From: Rhodocyclaceae bacterium
GTDB taxonomy: Bacteria; Pseudomonadota; Gammaproteobacteria; Burkholderiales; Rhodocyclaceae
Length of the DNA stretch: 64,000 nt
NCBI GenBank assembly: GCA_016718525.1
Contig: JADKDD010000002.1
Span: forward strand, 1,302,001-1,366,000
Direction: 5' to 3'
A model generated the notes under the pieces. The model was given only the letters and a program-made list of their open reading frames with translations. It ran no database searches and was not told the origin of the DNA. Below are positions 25,421 to 40,400 of the stretch, piece after piece. The translations under genes were made by a program, and so were the position numbers. Position 1 is the stretch's first letter; every line of letters starts with the position of its first letter.

Positions 25421-28400
25421 ACGAAGGTCATATGTTCGTCCAGTTGTTGCGGATCGCTGAGGCTGTTACACCGCTGGGCTTCGATACAAGAGGGATCGTC
25501 AGCGGGCAGTCTGACGAGATTCAGTCGTTTGTCCAGTTGTCGAGAATTCAGGAAGGCACTTCGCCTTTAGACCTTAATACCAGCGGCATTGAAAACGACC
25601 AGTTTCGCGACGTTTTTAGCACGGCAGGCGCCAGACGATTTGACGTACCGCCAGCCATTGCCCCGCTGAACATAGCCGCTGTTCTGGGTACCGGCGTTGC
25701 AAATTTGACCGAGACCAATAGCCCACTCTCGGCACGCGGTACACTTTCAATTTCCGACATCGACAGCTCGGCAACTTTCAATACAGGAACCATTGTCGGT
25801 ACCTATGGCAGCTTGACCATTGCGACTAATGGGGCTTGGGTTTTTACCGCCAATTCGGCCTTTGATGAACTTGATCCGGGTGAGGTTAAGTCTGAAGTCT
25901 TTACGGTGACGAGTTCAGATGGAACTCCGACTACGGTAAATATTCAGATTACCGGTACTCAAGATGTTGCCTTGCTTACTAGTGCAGTAGCTAATCTGAC
26001 CGAAACCAATGCGGTTCTCACGACTGGCGGCACGCTGGTTGTGTCCGATCTTGACGCGACTGACGCAACCGTTCTTCCGTCGAGTGCAGTGGGTGCCTAT
26101 GGCAGCTTCCAAATCAACGCTAACGGGGTATGGAGTTACAGTTCCAATAGCGCGCTAAATCAACTCAATGCTGGTCAGGTAGTTAGCGAAACGTTTACTG
26201 TGAAGACGTCCGACGGTGGTAGCAGTGTCGTCACGATTGTTTTAACCGGGACCGAGGACGTATCGACATTGACGAGTGCAACGGTCGATCTGACTGAGAC
26301 TAACGAAGTACTTTCCACGGGCGGCACATTGGTGTTGTCAGATCTGGACAGTGCCGCGGCTACCGTGGTGGCTCAGTCTGGCACGCATGGAACTTACGGA
26401 ACTTTTTCAATAGACGCTGCTGGTGTGTGGAACTATTCCACGACCAACGCACTCAACTTTCTTGAGGCCGGTCAGGTCGTTAGTGAGACATTTGCAGTTA
26501 ATACGGCTGATGGTGGTACCAGTACGGTAACTGTGAACATCACGGGTACGAGCTTCGTTACGACGCTGAATCTGTTTGCCTCGCCAAGCGCCAGCGAAGG
26601 CGGCAGCATCATTTATACCGCGAGTGTCACCAATCCATCGGACTCGGATCTTGTAGTTACTTTGTCTAACAATCAAAGCATCACCATTGCTGCGGGCAGT
26701 ACCACTGGCAGTATAAGCGTAGCCGCGCCAAGCGATGATCCGTATGCTGATGGCAGCGCTATCGGTGTCAGTATCATCGGAGTCGCCGGAGGTAACTTCG
26801 AGAATCTGGTGGGCGGTAACACCAATGTTGTGACCGTTGTCACTGACACCAATGACGACACCACGGTGAATCTGTCGGGCTCGACCATGACGGAAGGCTC
26901 GAGCGTCAGCTACATCTTTACCGCGACGCTCTCCAGCGCTTCGCAGGGCGTGACCACCATCACCACTGACCGTGGCGTGATCACGATTGCCAACAACCAG
27001 ACCACCGGTACGCTGGTGGTGCCGGTGAGCAATGGTGAGGACGTGTATCTGGACGCCACCAGTTTGACCGCGACCATCACTGCGACGGGCGGCGGCAACT
27101 TTGAAAACCTGGTGATTGGCACCGGCACGGCGACGGCGAGCGTCACTGACACCAATGACGACACCACGGTGAATCTGTCGGGCTCGACCATGACGGAAGG
27201 CTCGAGCGTCAGCTACATCTTTACCGCGACGCTCTCCAGCGCTTCGCAGGGCGTGACCACCATCACCACTGACCGTGGCGTGATCACGATTGCCAACAAC
27301 CAGACCACCGGTACGCTGGTGGTGCCGGTGAGCAATGGTGAGGACGTGTATCTGGACGCCACCAGTTTGACCGCGACCATCACTGCGACGGGCGGCGGCA
27401 ACTTTGAAAACCTGGTGATTGGCACCGGCACGGCGACGGCGAGCGTCACTGACACCAATGACGACACCACGGTGAGCCTGTCGGGTCCGTCAGATGTTGT
27501 CGAAGGTGCAACTGCTTCAAATTACGTTTTAACCTTGAATAACACACCGGTTAGCGCAGTCACGGTGACACTCAGTTACAGTGGTGCCGCAATCGACGGA
27601 ACAGATTTCACTGGTGTGATCACAGTCACGATCCCAAGTAATGGAACGTCTGCAAGCTTTAGTATCTCAACACTTGACGATCTTTTGGCCGAGACCGCTG
27701 AATCATTTACAGTAAGCATTGCGGGAATCAGTGGCGGCGGCTTTGAGTCTCTGGTAGCACATCCAACCGCAAACAGCGTTACGACGACGATCGCCTCAAG
27801 TGATAATCCGCCGGTCAATACCGTCCCTGGCGCGCAAGTTGGTGCTGAGGACACGGCGTTGGTGTTTAACAGCGGCAACGGCAATTTGATCACCGTTGCG
27901 GATGTGGATGGTGGCAGCTTGACCACCACGGTGAGCATCGCCAACGGCACCTTGACGGCGGTGACGGGTGGCGGCGCCACCATCACCAACAACGTTAGCG
28001 GAACCGTCACCATTGCTGGCACGGCGGCGCAGATTAACGCGGCGTTGGCGGGCTTGAGCTACACCCCGACGGCGGACTACAACGGTGCGGCGACCCTGAC
28101 CGTGGTGACCACGGACGGCACGCTGACGGACACCGACACGGTAGGGATCACCTTGAATGCGGTGGCGGACATTGCCAACGACAGCGTGACCACCAACGAA
28201 GACACGGCGGTGGCGATCAGCGTCCTGACCAACGACAGCTTTGAGAATGCCGGACGGGCGATCACGGCGGTGAATGGCTTGGCGATTACCGCAGGGGTGC
28301 CTCGGTCGCGGTGACCAACGGCAGCGTCAGTCTCAATGGTGCCGGCACGCAACTGACCTTCACGCCGACGGCGAACTACAACGGCGCGGCCAGCTTCACC

Positions 28401-31400
28401 TATACGGTGACCAGTGGTGGCGTGACTGAAACCGCGACGGCCAACATTACCGTCACGGCGGTCAATGATGCACCGGTCAATACCGTCCCTGGCGCGCAAG
28501 TTGGTGCTGAGGACACGGCGTTGGTGTTTAACAGCGGCAACGGCAATCTGATCACCGTTGCGGATGTGGATGGTGGCAGCTTGACCACCACGGTGAGCAT
28601 CGCCAACGGCACCTTGACGGCGACCACGTTTGCCGGCGCCACGATTACCAACAATGGGACGGGTACCGTCACCATTGCTGGCACGGCGGCGGCGATCAAT
28701 GGGGCGTTGGCGGGCTTGAGCTACACCCCGACGGCGGACTACAACGGTGCGGCGACCCTGACCGTGGTGACCACGGACGGCACGCTGACGGACACCGACA
28801 CGGTAGGGATCACCTTGAATGCGGTGGCGGACATTGCCAACGACAGCGTGACCACCAACGAAGACACGGCGGTGGCGATCAGCGTCCTGACCAACGACAG
28901 CTTTGAGAATGCCGGACGGGCGATCAAGGCGGTGAATGGCTTGGAGATTACCGCAGGGGTGCCTCGGTCGCGGTGACCAACGGCAGCGTCAGTCTCAATG
29001 GTGCCGGCACGCAACTGACCTTCACGCCGACGGCGAACTACAACGGCGCGGCCAGCTTCACCTATACGGTGACCAGTGGTGGCGTGACTGAAACCGCGAC
29101 GGCCAACATTACCGTCACGGCGGTCAATGATGCACCGGTCAATACCGTCCCTGGCGCGCAAGTTGGTGCTGAGGACACGGCGTTGGTGTTTAACAGCGGC
29201 AACGGCAATCTGATCACCGTTGCGGATGTGGATGGTGGCAGCTTGACCACCACGGTGAGCATCGCCAACGGCACCTTGACGGCGACCACGTTTGCCGGCG
29301 CCACGATTACCAACAATGGGACGGGTACCGTCACCATTGCTGGCACGGCGGCGGCGATCAATGGGGCGTTGGCGGGCTTGAGCTACACCCCGACGGCGGA
29401 CTACAACGGTGCGGCGACCCTGACCGTGGTGACCACGGACGGCACGCTGACGGACACCGACACGGTAGGGATCACCTTGAATGCGGTGGCGGACATTGCC
29501 AACGACAGCGTGACCACCAACGAAGACACGGCGGTGGCGATCAGCGTCCTGACCAACGACAGCTTTGAGAATGCCGGACGGGCGATCACGGCGGTGAATG
29601 GCTTGGCGATTACCGCAGGGGGTGCCTCGGTCGCGGTGACCAACGGCAGCGTCAGTCTCAATGGTGCCGGCACGCAACTGACCTTCACGCCGACGGCGAA
29701 CTACAACGGCGCGGCCAGCTTCACCTATACGGTGACCAGTGGTGGCGTGACTGAAACCGCGACGGCCAACATTACCGTCACGGCGGTCAATGATGCACCG
29801 GTCAATACCGTCCCTGGCGCGCAAGTTGGTGCTGAGGACACGGCGTTGGTGTTTAGCAGTGGTAACGGTAATCTGATCACCGTTGCGGATGTGGATGGTG
29901 GCAGCTTGACCACCACGGTGAGCATCGCCAACGGCACCTTGACGGCGACCACGTTTGCCGGCGCCACGATTACCAACAATGGGACGGGTACCGTCACCAT
30001 TGCTGGCACGGCGGCGGCGATCAATGGGGCGTTGGCGGGCTTGAGCTACACCCCGACGGCGGACTACAACGGTGCGGCGACCCTGACCGTGGTGACCACG
30101 GACGGCACGCTGACGGACACCGACACGGTAGGGATCACCTTGAATGCGGTGGCGGACATTGCCAACGACAGCGTGACCACCAACGAAGACACGGCGGTGG
30201 CGATCAGCGTCCTGACCAACGACAGCTTTGAGAATGCCGGACGGGCGATCACGGCGGTGAATGGCTTGGCGATTACCGCAGGGGGTGCCTCGGTCGCGGT
30301 GACCAACGGCAGCGTCAGTCTCAATGGTGCCGGCACGCAACTGACCTTCACGCCGACGGCGAACTACAACGGCGCGGCCAGCTTCACCTATACGGTGACC
30401 AGTGGTGGCGTGACTGAAACCGCGACGGCCAACATTACCGTCACGGCGGTCAATGATGCACCGGTCAATACCGTCCCTGGCGCGCAAGTTGGTGCTGAGG
30501 ACACGGCGTTGGTGTTTAACAGCGGCAACGGCAATCTGATCACCGTTGCGGATGTGGATGGTGGCAGCTTGACCACCACGGTGAGCATCGCCAACGGCAC
30601 CTTGACGGCGACCACGTTTGCCGGCGCCACGATTACCAACAATGGGACGGGTACCGTCACCATTGCTGGCACGGCGGCGGCGATCAATGGGGCGTTGGCG
30701 GGCTTGAGCTACACCCCGACGGCGGACTACAACGGTGCGGCGACCCTGACCGTGGTGACCACGGACGGCACGCTGACGGACACCGACACGGTAGGGATCA
30801 CCTTGAATGCGGTGGCGGACATTGCCAACGACAGCGTGACCACCAACGAAGACACGGCGGTGGCGATCAGCGTCCTGACCAACGACAGCTTTGAGAATGC
30901 CGGACGGGCGATCACGGCGGTGAATGGCTTGGCGATTACCGCAGTGGTGCCTCGGTCGCGGTGACCAACGGCAGCGTCAGTCTCAATGGTGCCGGCACGC
31001 AACTGACCTTCACGCCGACGGCGAACTACAACGGCGCGGCCAGCTTCACCTATACGGTGACCAGTGGTGGCGTGACTGAAACCGCGACGGCCAACATTAC
31101 CGTCACGGCGGTCAATGATGCACCGGTCAATACCGTCCCTGGCGCGCAAGTTGGTGCTGAGGACACGGCGTTGGTGTTTAACAGCGGCAACGGCAATCTG
31201 ATCACCGTTGCGGATGTGGATGGTGGCAGCTTGACCACCACGGTGAGCATCGCCAACGGCACCTTGACGGCGACCACGTTTGCCGGCGCCACGATTACCA
31301 ACAATGGGACGGGTACCGTCACCATTGCTGGCACGGCGGCGCAGATTAACGCGGCGTTGGCGGGCTTGAGCTACACCCCGACGGCGGACTACAACGGTGC

Positions 31401-34400
31401 GGCGACCCTGACCGTGGTGACCACGGACGGCACGCTGACGGACACCGACACGGTAGGGATCACCTTGAATGCGGTGGCGGACATTGCCAACGACAGCGTG
31501 ACCACCAACGAAGACACGGCGGTGGCGATCAGCGTCCTGACCAACGACAGCTTTGAGAATGCCGGACGGGCGATCACGGCGGTGAATGGCTTGGCGATTA
31601 CCGCAGGGGTGCCTCGGTCGCGGTGACCAACGGCAGCGTCAGTCTCAATGGTGCCGGCACGCAACTGACCTTCACGCCGACGGCGAACTACAACGGCGCG
31701 GCCAGCTTCACCTATACGGTGACCAGTGGTGGCGTGACTGAAACCGCGACGGCCAACATTACCGTCACGGCGGTCAATGATGCACCGGTCAATACCGTCC
31801 CTGGCGCGCAAGTTGGTGCTGAGGACACGGCGTTGGTGTTTAGCAGTGGTAACGGTAATCTGATCACCGTTGCGGATGTGGATGGTGGCAGCTTGACCAC
31901 CACGGTGAGCATCGCCAACGGCACCTTGACGGCGACCACGTTTGCCGGCGCCACGATTACCAACAATGGGACGGGTACCGTCACCATTGCTGGCACGGCG
32001 GCGGCGATCAATGGGGCGTTGGCGGGCTTGAGCTACACCCCGACGGCGGACTACAACGGTGCGGCGACCCTGACCGTGGTGACCACGGACGGCACGCTGA
32101 CGGACACCGACACGGTAGGGATCACCTTGAATGCGGTGGCGGACATTGCCAACGACAGCGTGACCACCAACGAAGACACGGCGGTGGCGATCAGCGTCCT
32201 GACCAACGACAGCTTTGAGAATGCCGGACGGGCGATCACGGCGGTGAATGGCTTGGCGATTACCGCAGGGGGTGCCTCGGTCGCGGTGACCAACGGCAGC
32301 GTCAGTCTCAATGGTGCCGGCACGCAACTGACCTTCACGCCGACGGCGAACTACAACGGCGCGGCCAGCTTCACCTATACGGTGACCAGTGGTGGCGTGA
32401 CTGAAACCGCGACGGCCAACATTACCGTCACGGCGGTCAATGATGCACCGGTCAATACCGTCCCTGGCGCGCAAGTTGGTGCTGAGGACACGGCGTTGGT
32501 GTTTAGCAGTGGTAACGGTAATCTGATCACCGTTGCGGATGTGGATGGTGGCAGCTTGACCACCACGGTGAGCATCGCCAACGGCACCTTGACGGCGACC
32601 ACGTTTGCCGGCGCCACGATTACCAACAATGGGACGGGTACCGTCACCATTGCTGGCACGGCGGCGGCGATCAATGGGGCGTTGGCGGGCTTGAGCTACA
32701 CCCCGACGGCGGACTACAACGGTGCGGCGACCCTGACCGTGGTGACCACGGACGGCACGCTGACGGACACCGACACGGTAGGGATCACCTTGAATGCGGT
32801 GGCGGACATTGCCAACGACAGCGTGACCACCAACGAAGACACGGCGGTGGCGATCAGCGTCCTGACCAACGACAGCTTTGAGAATGCCGGACGGGCGATC
32901 ACGGCGGTGAATGGCTTGGCGATTACCGCAGGGGTGCCTCGGTCGCGGTGACCAACGGCAGCGTCAGTCTCAATGGTGCCGGCACGCAACTGACCTTCAC
33001 GCCGACGGCGAACTACAACGGCGCGGCCAGCTTCACCTATACGGTGACCAGTGGTGGCGTGACTGAAACCGCGACGGCCAACATTACCGTCACGGCGGTC
33101 AATGATGCACCGGTCAATACCGTCCCTGGCGCGCAAGTTGGTGCTGAGGACACGGCGTTGGTGTTTAGCAGTGGTAACGGTAATCTGATCACCGTTGCGG
33201 ATGTGGATGGTGGCAGCTTGACCACCACGGTGAGCATCGCCAACGGCACCTTGACGGCGACCACGTTTGCCGGCGCCACGATTACCAACAATGGGACGGG
33301 TACCGTCACCATTGCTGGCACGGCGGCGGCGATCAATGGGGCGTTGGCGGGCTTGAGCTACACCCCGACGGCGGACTACAACGGTGCGGCGACCCTGACC
33401 GTGGTGACCACGGACGGCACGCTGACGGACACCGACACGGTAGGGATCACCTTGAATGCGGTGGCGGACATTGCCAACGACAGCGTGACCACCAACGAAG
33501 ACACGGCGGTGGCGATCAGCGTCCTGACCAACGACAGCTTTGAGAATGCCGGACGGGCGATCACGGCGGTGAATGGCTTGGCGATTACCGCAGGGGTGCC
33601 TCGGTCGCGGTGACCAACGGCAGCGTCAGTCTCAATGGTGCCGGCACGCAACTGACCTTCACGCCGACGGCGAACTACAACGGCGCGGCCAGCTTCACCT
33701 ATACGGTGACCAGTGGTGGCGTGACTGAAACCGCGACGGCCAACATTACCATCACGGCGGTCAATGATGCACCGGTCAATACCGTCCCTGGCGCGCAAGT
33801 TGGTGCTGAGGACACGGCGTTGGTGTTTAGCAGTGGTAACGGTAATCTGATCACCGTTGCGGATGTGGATGGTGGCAGCTTGACCACCACGGTGAGCATC
33901 GCCAACGGCACCTTGACGGCGACCACGTTTGCCGGCGCCACGATTACCAACAATGGGACGGGTACCGTCACCATTGCTGGCACGGCGGCGGCGATCAATG
34001 GGGCGTTGGCGGGCTTGAGCTACACCCCGACGGCGGACTACAACGGTGCGGCGACCCTGACCGTGGTGACCACGGACGGCACGCTGACGGACACCGACAC
34101 GGTAGGGATCACCTTGAATGCGGTGGCGGACATTGCCAACGACAGCGTGACCACCAACGAAGACACGGCGGTGGCGATCAGCGTCCTGACCAACGACAGC
34201 TTTGAGAATGCCGGACGGGCGATCACGGCGGTGAATGGCTTGGCGATTACCGCAGGGGGTGCCTCGGTCGCGGTGACCAACGGCAGCGTCAGTCTCAATG
34301 GTGCCGGCACGCAACTGACCTTCACGCCGACGGCGAACTACAACGGCGCGGCCAGCTTCACCTATACGGTGACCAGTGGTGGCGTGACTGAAACCGCGAC

Positions 34401-37400
34401 GGCCAACATTACCGTCACGGCGGTCAATGATGCACCGGTCAATACCGTCCCTGGCGCGCAAGTTGGTGCTGAGGACACGGCGTTGGTGTTTAGCAGTGGT
34501 AACGGTAATCTGATCACCGTTGCGGATGTGGATGGTGGCAGCTTGACCACCACGGTGAGCATCGCCAACGGCACCTTGACGGCGACCACGTTTGCCGGCG
34601 CCACGATTACCAACAATGGGACGGGTACCGTCACCATTGCTGGCACGGCGGCGGCGATCAATGGGGCGTTGGCGGGCTTGAGCTACACCCCGACGGCGGA
34701 CTACAACGGTGCGGCGACCCTGACCGTGGTGACCACGGACGGCACGCTGACGGACACCGACACGGTAGGGATCACCTTGAATGCGGTGGCGGACATTGCC
34801 AACGACAGCGTGACCACCAACGAAGACACGGCGGTGGCGATCAGCGTCCTGACCAACGACAGCTTTGAGAATGCCGGACGGGCGATCACGGCGGTGAATG
34901 GCTTGGCGATTACCGCAGGGGGTGCCTCGGTCGCGGTGACCAACGGCAGCGTCAGTCTCAATGGTGCCGGCACGCAACCGACCTTCACGCCGACGGCGAA
35001 CTACAACGGCGCGGCCAGCTTCACCTATACGGTGACCAGTGGTGGCGTGACTGAAACCGCGACGGCCAACATTACCGTCACGGCGGTCAATGATGCACCG
35101 GTCAATACCGTCCCTGGCGCGCAAGTTGGTGCTGAGGACACGGCGTTGGTGTTTAGCAGTGGTAACGGTAATCTGATCACCGTTGCGGATGTGGATGGTG
35201 GCAGCTTGACCACCACGGTGAGCATCGCCAACGGCACCTTGACGGCGACCACGTTTGCCGGCGCCACGATTACCAACAATGGGACGGGTACCGTCACCAT
35301 TGCTGGCACGGCGGCGGCGATCAATGGGGCGTTGGCGGGCTTGAGCTACACCCCGACGGCGGACTACAACGGTGCGGCGACCCTGACCGTGGTGACCACG
35401 GACGGCACGCTGACGGACACCGACACGGTAGGGATCACCTTGAATGCGGTGGCGGACATTGCCAACGACAGCGTGACCACCAACGAAGACACGGCGGTGG
35501 CGATCAGCGTCCTGACCAACGACAGCTTTGAGAATGCCGGACGGGCGATCACGGCGGTGAATGGCTTGGCGATTACCGCAGGGGTGCCTCGGTCGCGGTG
35601 ACCAACGGCAGCGTCAGTCTCAATGGTGCCGGCACGCAACTGACCTTCACGCCGACGGCGAACTACAACGGCGCGGCCAGCTTCACCTATACGGTGACCA
35701 GTGGTGGCGTGACTGAAACCGCGACGGCCAACATTACCGTCACGGCGGTCAATGATGCACCGGTCAATACCGTCCCTGGCGCGCAAGTTGGTGCTGAGGA
35801 CACGGCGTTGGTGTTTAGCAGTGGTAACGGTAATCTGATCACCGTTGCGGATGTGGATGGTGGCAGCTTGACCACCACGGTGAGCATCGCCAACGGCACC
35901 TTGACGGCGACCACGTTTGCCGGCGCCACGATTACCAACAATGGGACGGGTACCGTCACCATTGCTGGCACGGCGGCGGCGATCAATGGGGCGTTGGCGG
36001 GCTTGAGCTACACCCCGACGGCGGACTACAACGGTGCGGCGACCCTGACCGTGGTGACCACGGACGGCACGCTGACGGACACCGACACGGTAGGGATCAC
36101 CTTGAATGCGGTGGCGGACATTGCCAACGACAGCGTGACCACCAACGAAGACACGGCGGTGGCGATCAGCGTCCTGACCAACGACAGCTTTGAGAATGCC
36201 GGACGGGCGATCACGGCGGTGAATGGCTTGGCGATTACCGCAGGGGGTGCCTCGGTCGCGGTGACCAACGGCAGCGTCAGTCTCAATGGTGCCGGCACGC
36301 AACTGACCTTCACGCCGACGGCGAACTACAACGGCGCGGCCAGCTTCACCTATACGGTGACCAGTGGTGGCGTGACTGAAACCGCGACGGCCAACATTAC
36401 CGTCACGGCGGTCAATGATGCACCGGTCAATACCGTCCCTGGCGCGCAAGTTGGTGCTGAGGACACGGCGTTGGTGTTTAGCAGTGGTAACGGTAATCTG
36501 ATCACCGTTGCGGATGTGGATGGTGGCAGCTTGACCACCACGGTGAGCATCGCCAACGGCACCTTGACGGCGACCACGTTTGCCGGCGCCACGATTACCA
36601 ACAATGGGACGGGTACCGTCACCATTGCTGGCACGGCGGCGGCGATCAATGGGGCGTTGGCGGGCTTGAGCTACACCCCGACGGCGGACTACAACGGTGC
36701 GGCGACCCTGACCGTGGTGACCACGGACGGCACGCTGACGGACACCGACACGGTAGGGATCACCTTGAATGCGGTGGCGGACATTGCCAACGACAGCGTG
36801 ACCACCAACGAAGACACGGCGGTGGCGATCAGCGTCCTGACCAACGACAGCTTTGAGAATGCCGGACGGGCGATCACGGCGGTGAATGGCTTGGCGATTA
36901 CCGCAGGGGTGCCTCGGTCGCGGTGACCAACGGCAGCGTCAGTCTCAATGGTGCCGGCACGCAACTGACCTTCACGCCGACGGCGAACTACAACGGCGCG
37001 GCCAGCTTCACCTATACGGTGACCAGTGGTGGCGTGACTGAAACCGCGACGGCCAACATTACCGTCACGGCGGTCAATGATGCACCGGTCAATACCGTCC
37101 CTGGCGCGCAAGTTGGTGCTGAGGACACGGCGTTGGTGTTTAACAGCGGCAACGGCAATCTGATCACCGTTGCGGATGTGGATGGTGGCAGCTTGACCAC
37201 CACGGTGAGCATCGCCAACGGCACCTTGACGGCGACCACGTTTGCCGGCGCCACGATTACCAACAATGGGACGGGTACCGTCACCATTGCTGGCACGGCG
37301 GCGCAGATTAACGGGGCGTTGGCGGGCTTGAGCTACACCCCGACGGCGGACTACAACGGTGCGGCGACCCTGACCGTGGTGACCACGGACGGCACGCTGA

Positions 37401-40400
37401 CGGACACCGACACGGTAGGGATCACCTTGAATGCGGTGGCGGACATTGCCAACGACAGCGTGACCACCAACGAAGACACGGCGGTGGCGATCAGCGTCCT
37501 GACCAACGACAGCTTTGAGAATGCCGGACGGGCGATCACGGCGGTGAATGGCTTGGCGATTACCGCAGGGGGTGCCTCGGTCGCGGTGACCAACGGCAGC
37601 GTCAGTCTCAATGGTGCCGGCACGCAACTGACCTTCACGCCGACGGCGAACTACAACGGCGCGGCCAGCTTCACCTATACGGTGACCAGTGGTGGCGTGA
37701 CTGAAACCGCGACGGCCAACATTACCGTCACGGCGGTCAATGATGCACCGGTCAATACCGTCCCTGGCGCGCAAGTTGGTGCTGAGGACACGGCGTTGGT
37801 GTTTAGCAGTGGTAACGGTAATCTGATCACCGTTGCGGATGTGGATGGTGGCAGCTTGACCACCACGGTGAGCATCGCCAACGGCACCTTGACGGCGACC
37901 ACGTTTGCCGGCGCCACGATTACCAACAATGGGACGGGTACCGTCACCATTGCTGGCACGGCGGCGGCGATCAATGGGGCGTTGGCGGGCTTGAGCTACA
38001 CCCCGACGGCGGACTACAACGGTGCGGCGACCCTGACCGTGGTGACCACGGACGGCACGCTGACGGACACCGACACGGTAGGGATCACCTTGAATGCGGT
38101 GGCGGACATTGCCAACGACAGCGTGACCACCAACGAAGACACGGCGGTGGCGATCAGCGTCCTGACCAACGACAGCTTTGAGAATGCCGGACGGGCGATC
38201 ACGGCGGTGAATGGCTTGGCGATTACCGCAGGGGTGCCTCGGTCGCGGTGACCAACGGCAGCGTCAGTCTCAATGGTGCCGGCACGCAACTGACCTTCAC
38301 GCCGACGGCGAACTACAACGGCGCGGCCAGCTTCACCTATACGGTGACCAGTGGTGGCGTGACTGAAACCGCGACGGCCAACATTACCGTCACGGCGGTC
38401 AATGATGCACCGGTCAATACCGTCCCTGGCGCGCAAGTTGGTGCTGAGGACACGGCGTTGGTGTTTAGCAGTGGTAACGGTAATCTGATCACCGTTGCGG
38501 ATGTGGATGGTGGCAGCTTGACCACCACGGTGAGCATCGCCAACGGCACCTTGACGGCGACCACGTTTGCCGGCGCCACGATTACCAACAATGGGACGGG
38601 TACCGTCACCATTGCTGGCACGGCGGCGGCGATCAATGGGGCGTTGGCGGGCTTGAGCTACACCCCGACGGCGGACTACAACGGTGCGGCGACCCTGACC
38701 GTGGTGACCACGGACGGCACGCTGACGGACACCGACACGGTAGGGATCACCTTGAATGCGGTGGCGGACATTGCCAACGACAGCGTGACCACCAACGAAG
38801 ACACGGCGGTGGCGATCAGCGTCCTGACCAACGACAGCTTTGAGAATGCCGGACGGGCGATCACGGCGGTGAATGGCTTGGCGATTACCGCAGGGGTGCC
38901 TCGGTCGCGGTGACCAACGGCAGCGTCAGTCTCAATGGTGCCGGCACGCAACTGACCTTCACGCCGACGGCGAACTACAACGGCGCGGCCAGCTTCACCT
39001 ATACGGTGACCAGTGGTGGCGTGACTGAAACCGCGACGGCCAACATTACCGTCACGGCGGTCAATGATGCACCGGTCAATACCGTCCCTGGCGCGCAAGT
39101 TGGTGCTGAGGACACGGCGTTGGTGTTTAGCAGTGGTAACGGTAATCTGATCACCGTTGCGGATGTGGATGGTGGCAGCTTGACCACCACGGTGAGCATC
39201 GCCAACGGCACCTTGACGGCGACCACGTTTGCCGGCGCCACGATTACCAACAATGGGACGGGTACCGTCACCATTGCTGGCACGGCGGCGGCGATCAATG
39301 GGGCGTTGGCGGGCTTGAGCTACACCCCGACGGCGGACTACAACGGTGCGGCGACCCTGACCGTGGTGACCACGGACGGCACGCTGACGGACACCGACAC
39401 GGTAGGGATCACCTTGAATGCGGTGGCGGACATTGCCAACGACAGCGTGACCACCAACGAAGACACGGCGGTGGCGATCAGCGTCCTGACCAACGACAGC
39501 TTTGAGAATGCCGGACGGGCGATCACGGCGGTGAATGGCTTGGCGATTACCGCAGGGGGTGCCTCGGTCGCGGTGACCAACGGCAGCGTCAGTCTCAATG
39601 GTGCCGGCACGCAACTGACCTTCACGCCGACGGCGAACTACAACGGCGCGGCCAGCTTCACCTATACGGTGACCAGTGGTGGCGTGACTGAAACCGCGAC
39701 GGCCAACATTACCGTCACGGCGGTCAATGATGCACCGGTCAATACCGTCCCTGGCGCGCAAGTTGGTGCTGAGGACACGGCGTTGGTGTTTAACAGCGGC
39801 AACGGCAATCTGATCACCGTTGCGGATGTGGATGGTGGCAGCTTGACCACCACGGTGAGCATCGCCAACGGCACCTTGACGGCGACCACGTTTGCCGGCG
39901 CCACGATTACCAACAATGGGACGGGTACCGTCACCATTGCTGGCACGGCGGCGGCGATCAATGGGGCGTTGGCGGGCTTGAGCTACACCCCGACGGCGGA
40001 CTACAACGGTGCGGCGACCCTGACCGTGGTGACCACGGACGGCACGCTGACGGACACCGACACGGTAGGGATCACCTTGAATGCGGTGGCGGACATTGCC
40101 AACGACAGCGTGACCACCAACGAAGACACGGCGGTGGCGATCAGCGTCCTGACCAACGACAGCTTTGAGAATGCCGGACGGGCGATCACGGCGGTGAATG
40201 GCTTGGCGATTACCGCAGGGGGTGCCTCGGTCGCGGTGACCAACGGCAGCGTCAGTCTCAATGGTGCCGGCACGCAACTGACCTTCACGCCGACGGCGAA
40301 CTACAACGGCGCGGCCAGCTTCACCTATACGGTGACCAGTGGTGGCGTGACTGAAACCGCGACGGCCAACATTACCGTCACGGCGGTCAATGATGCACCG

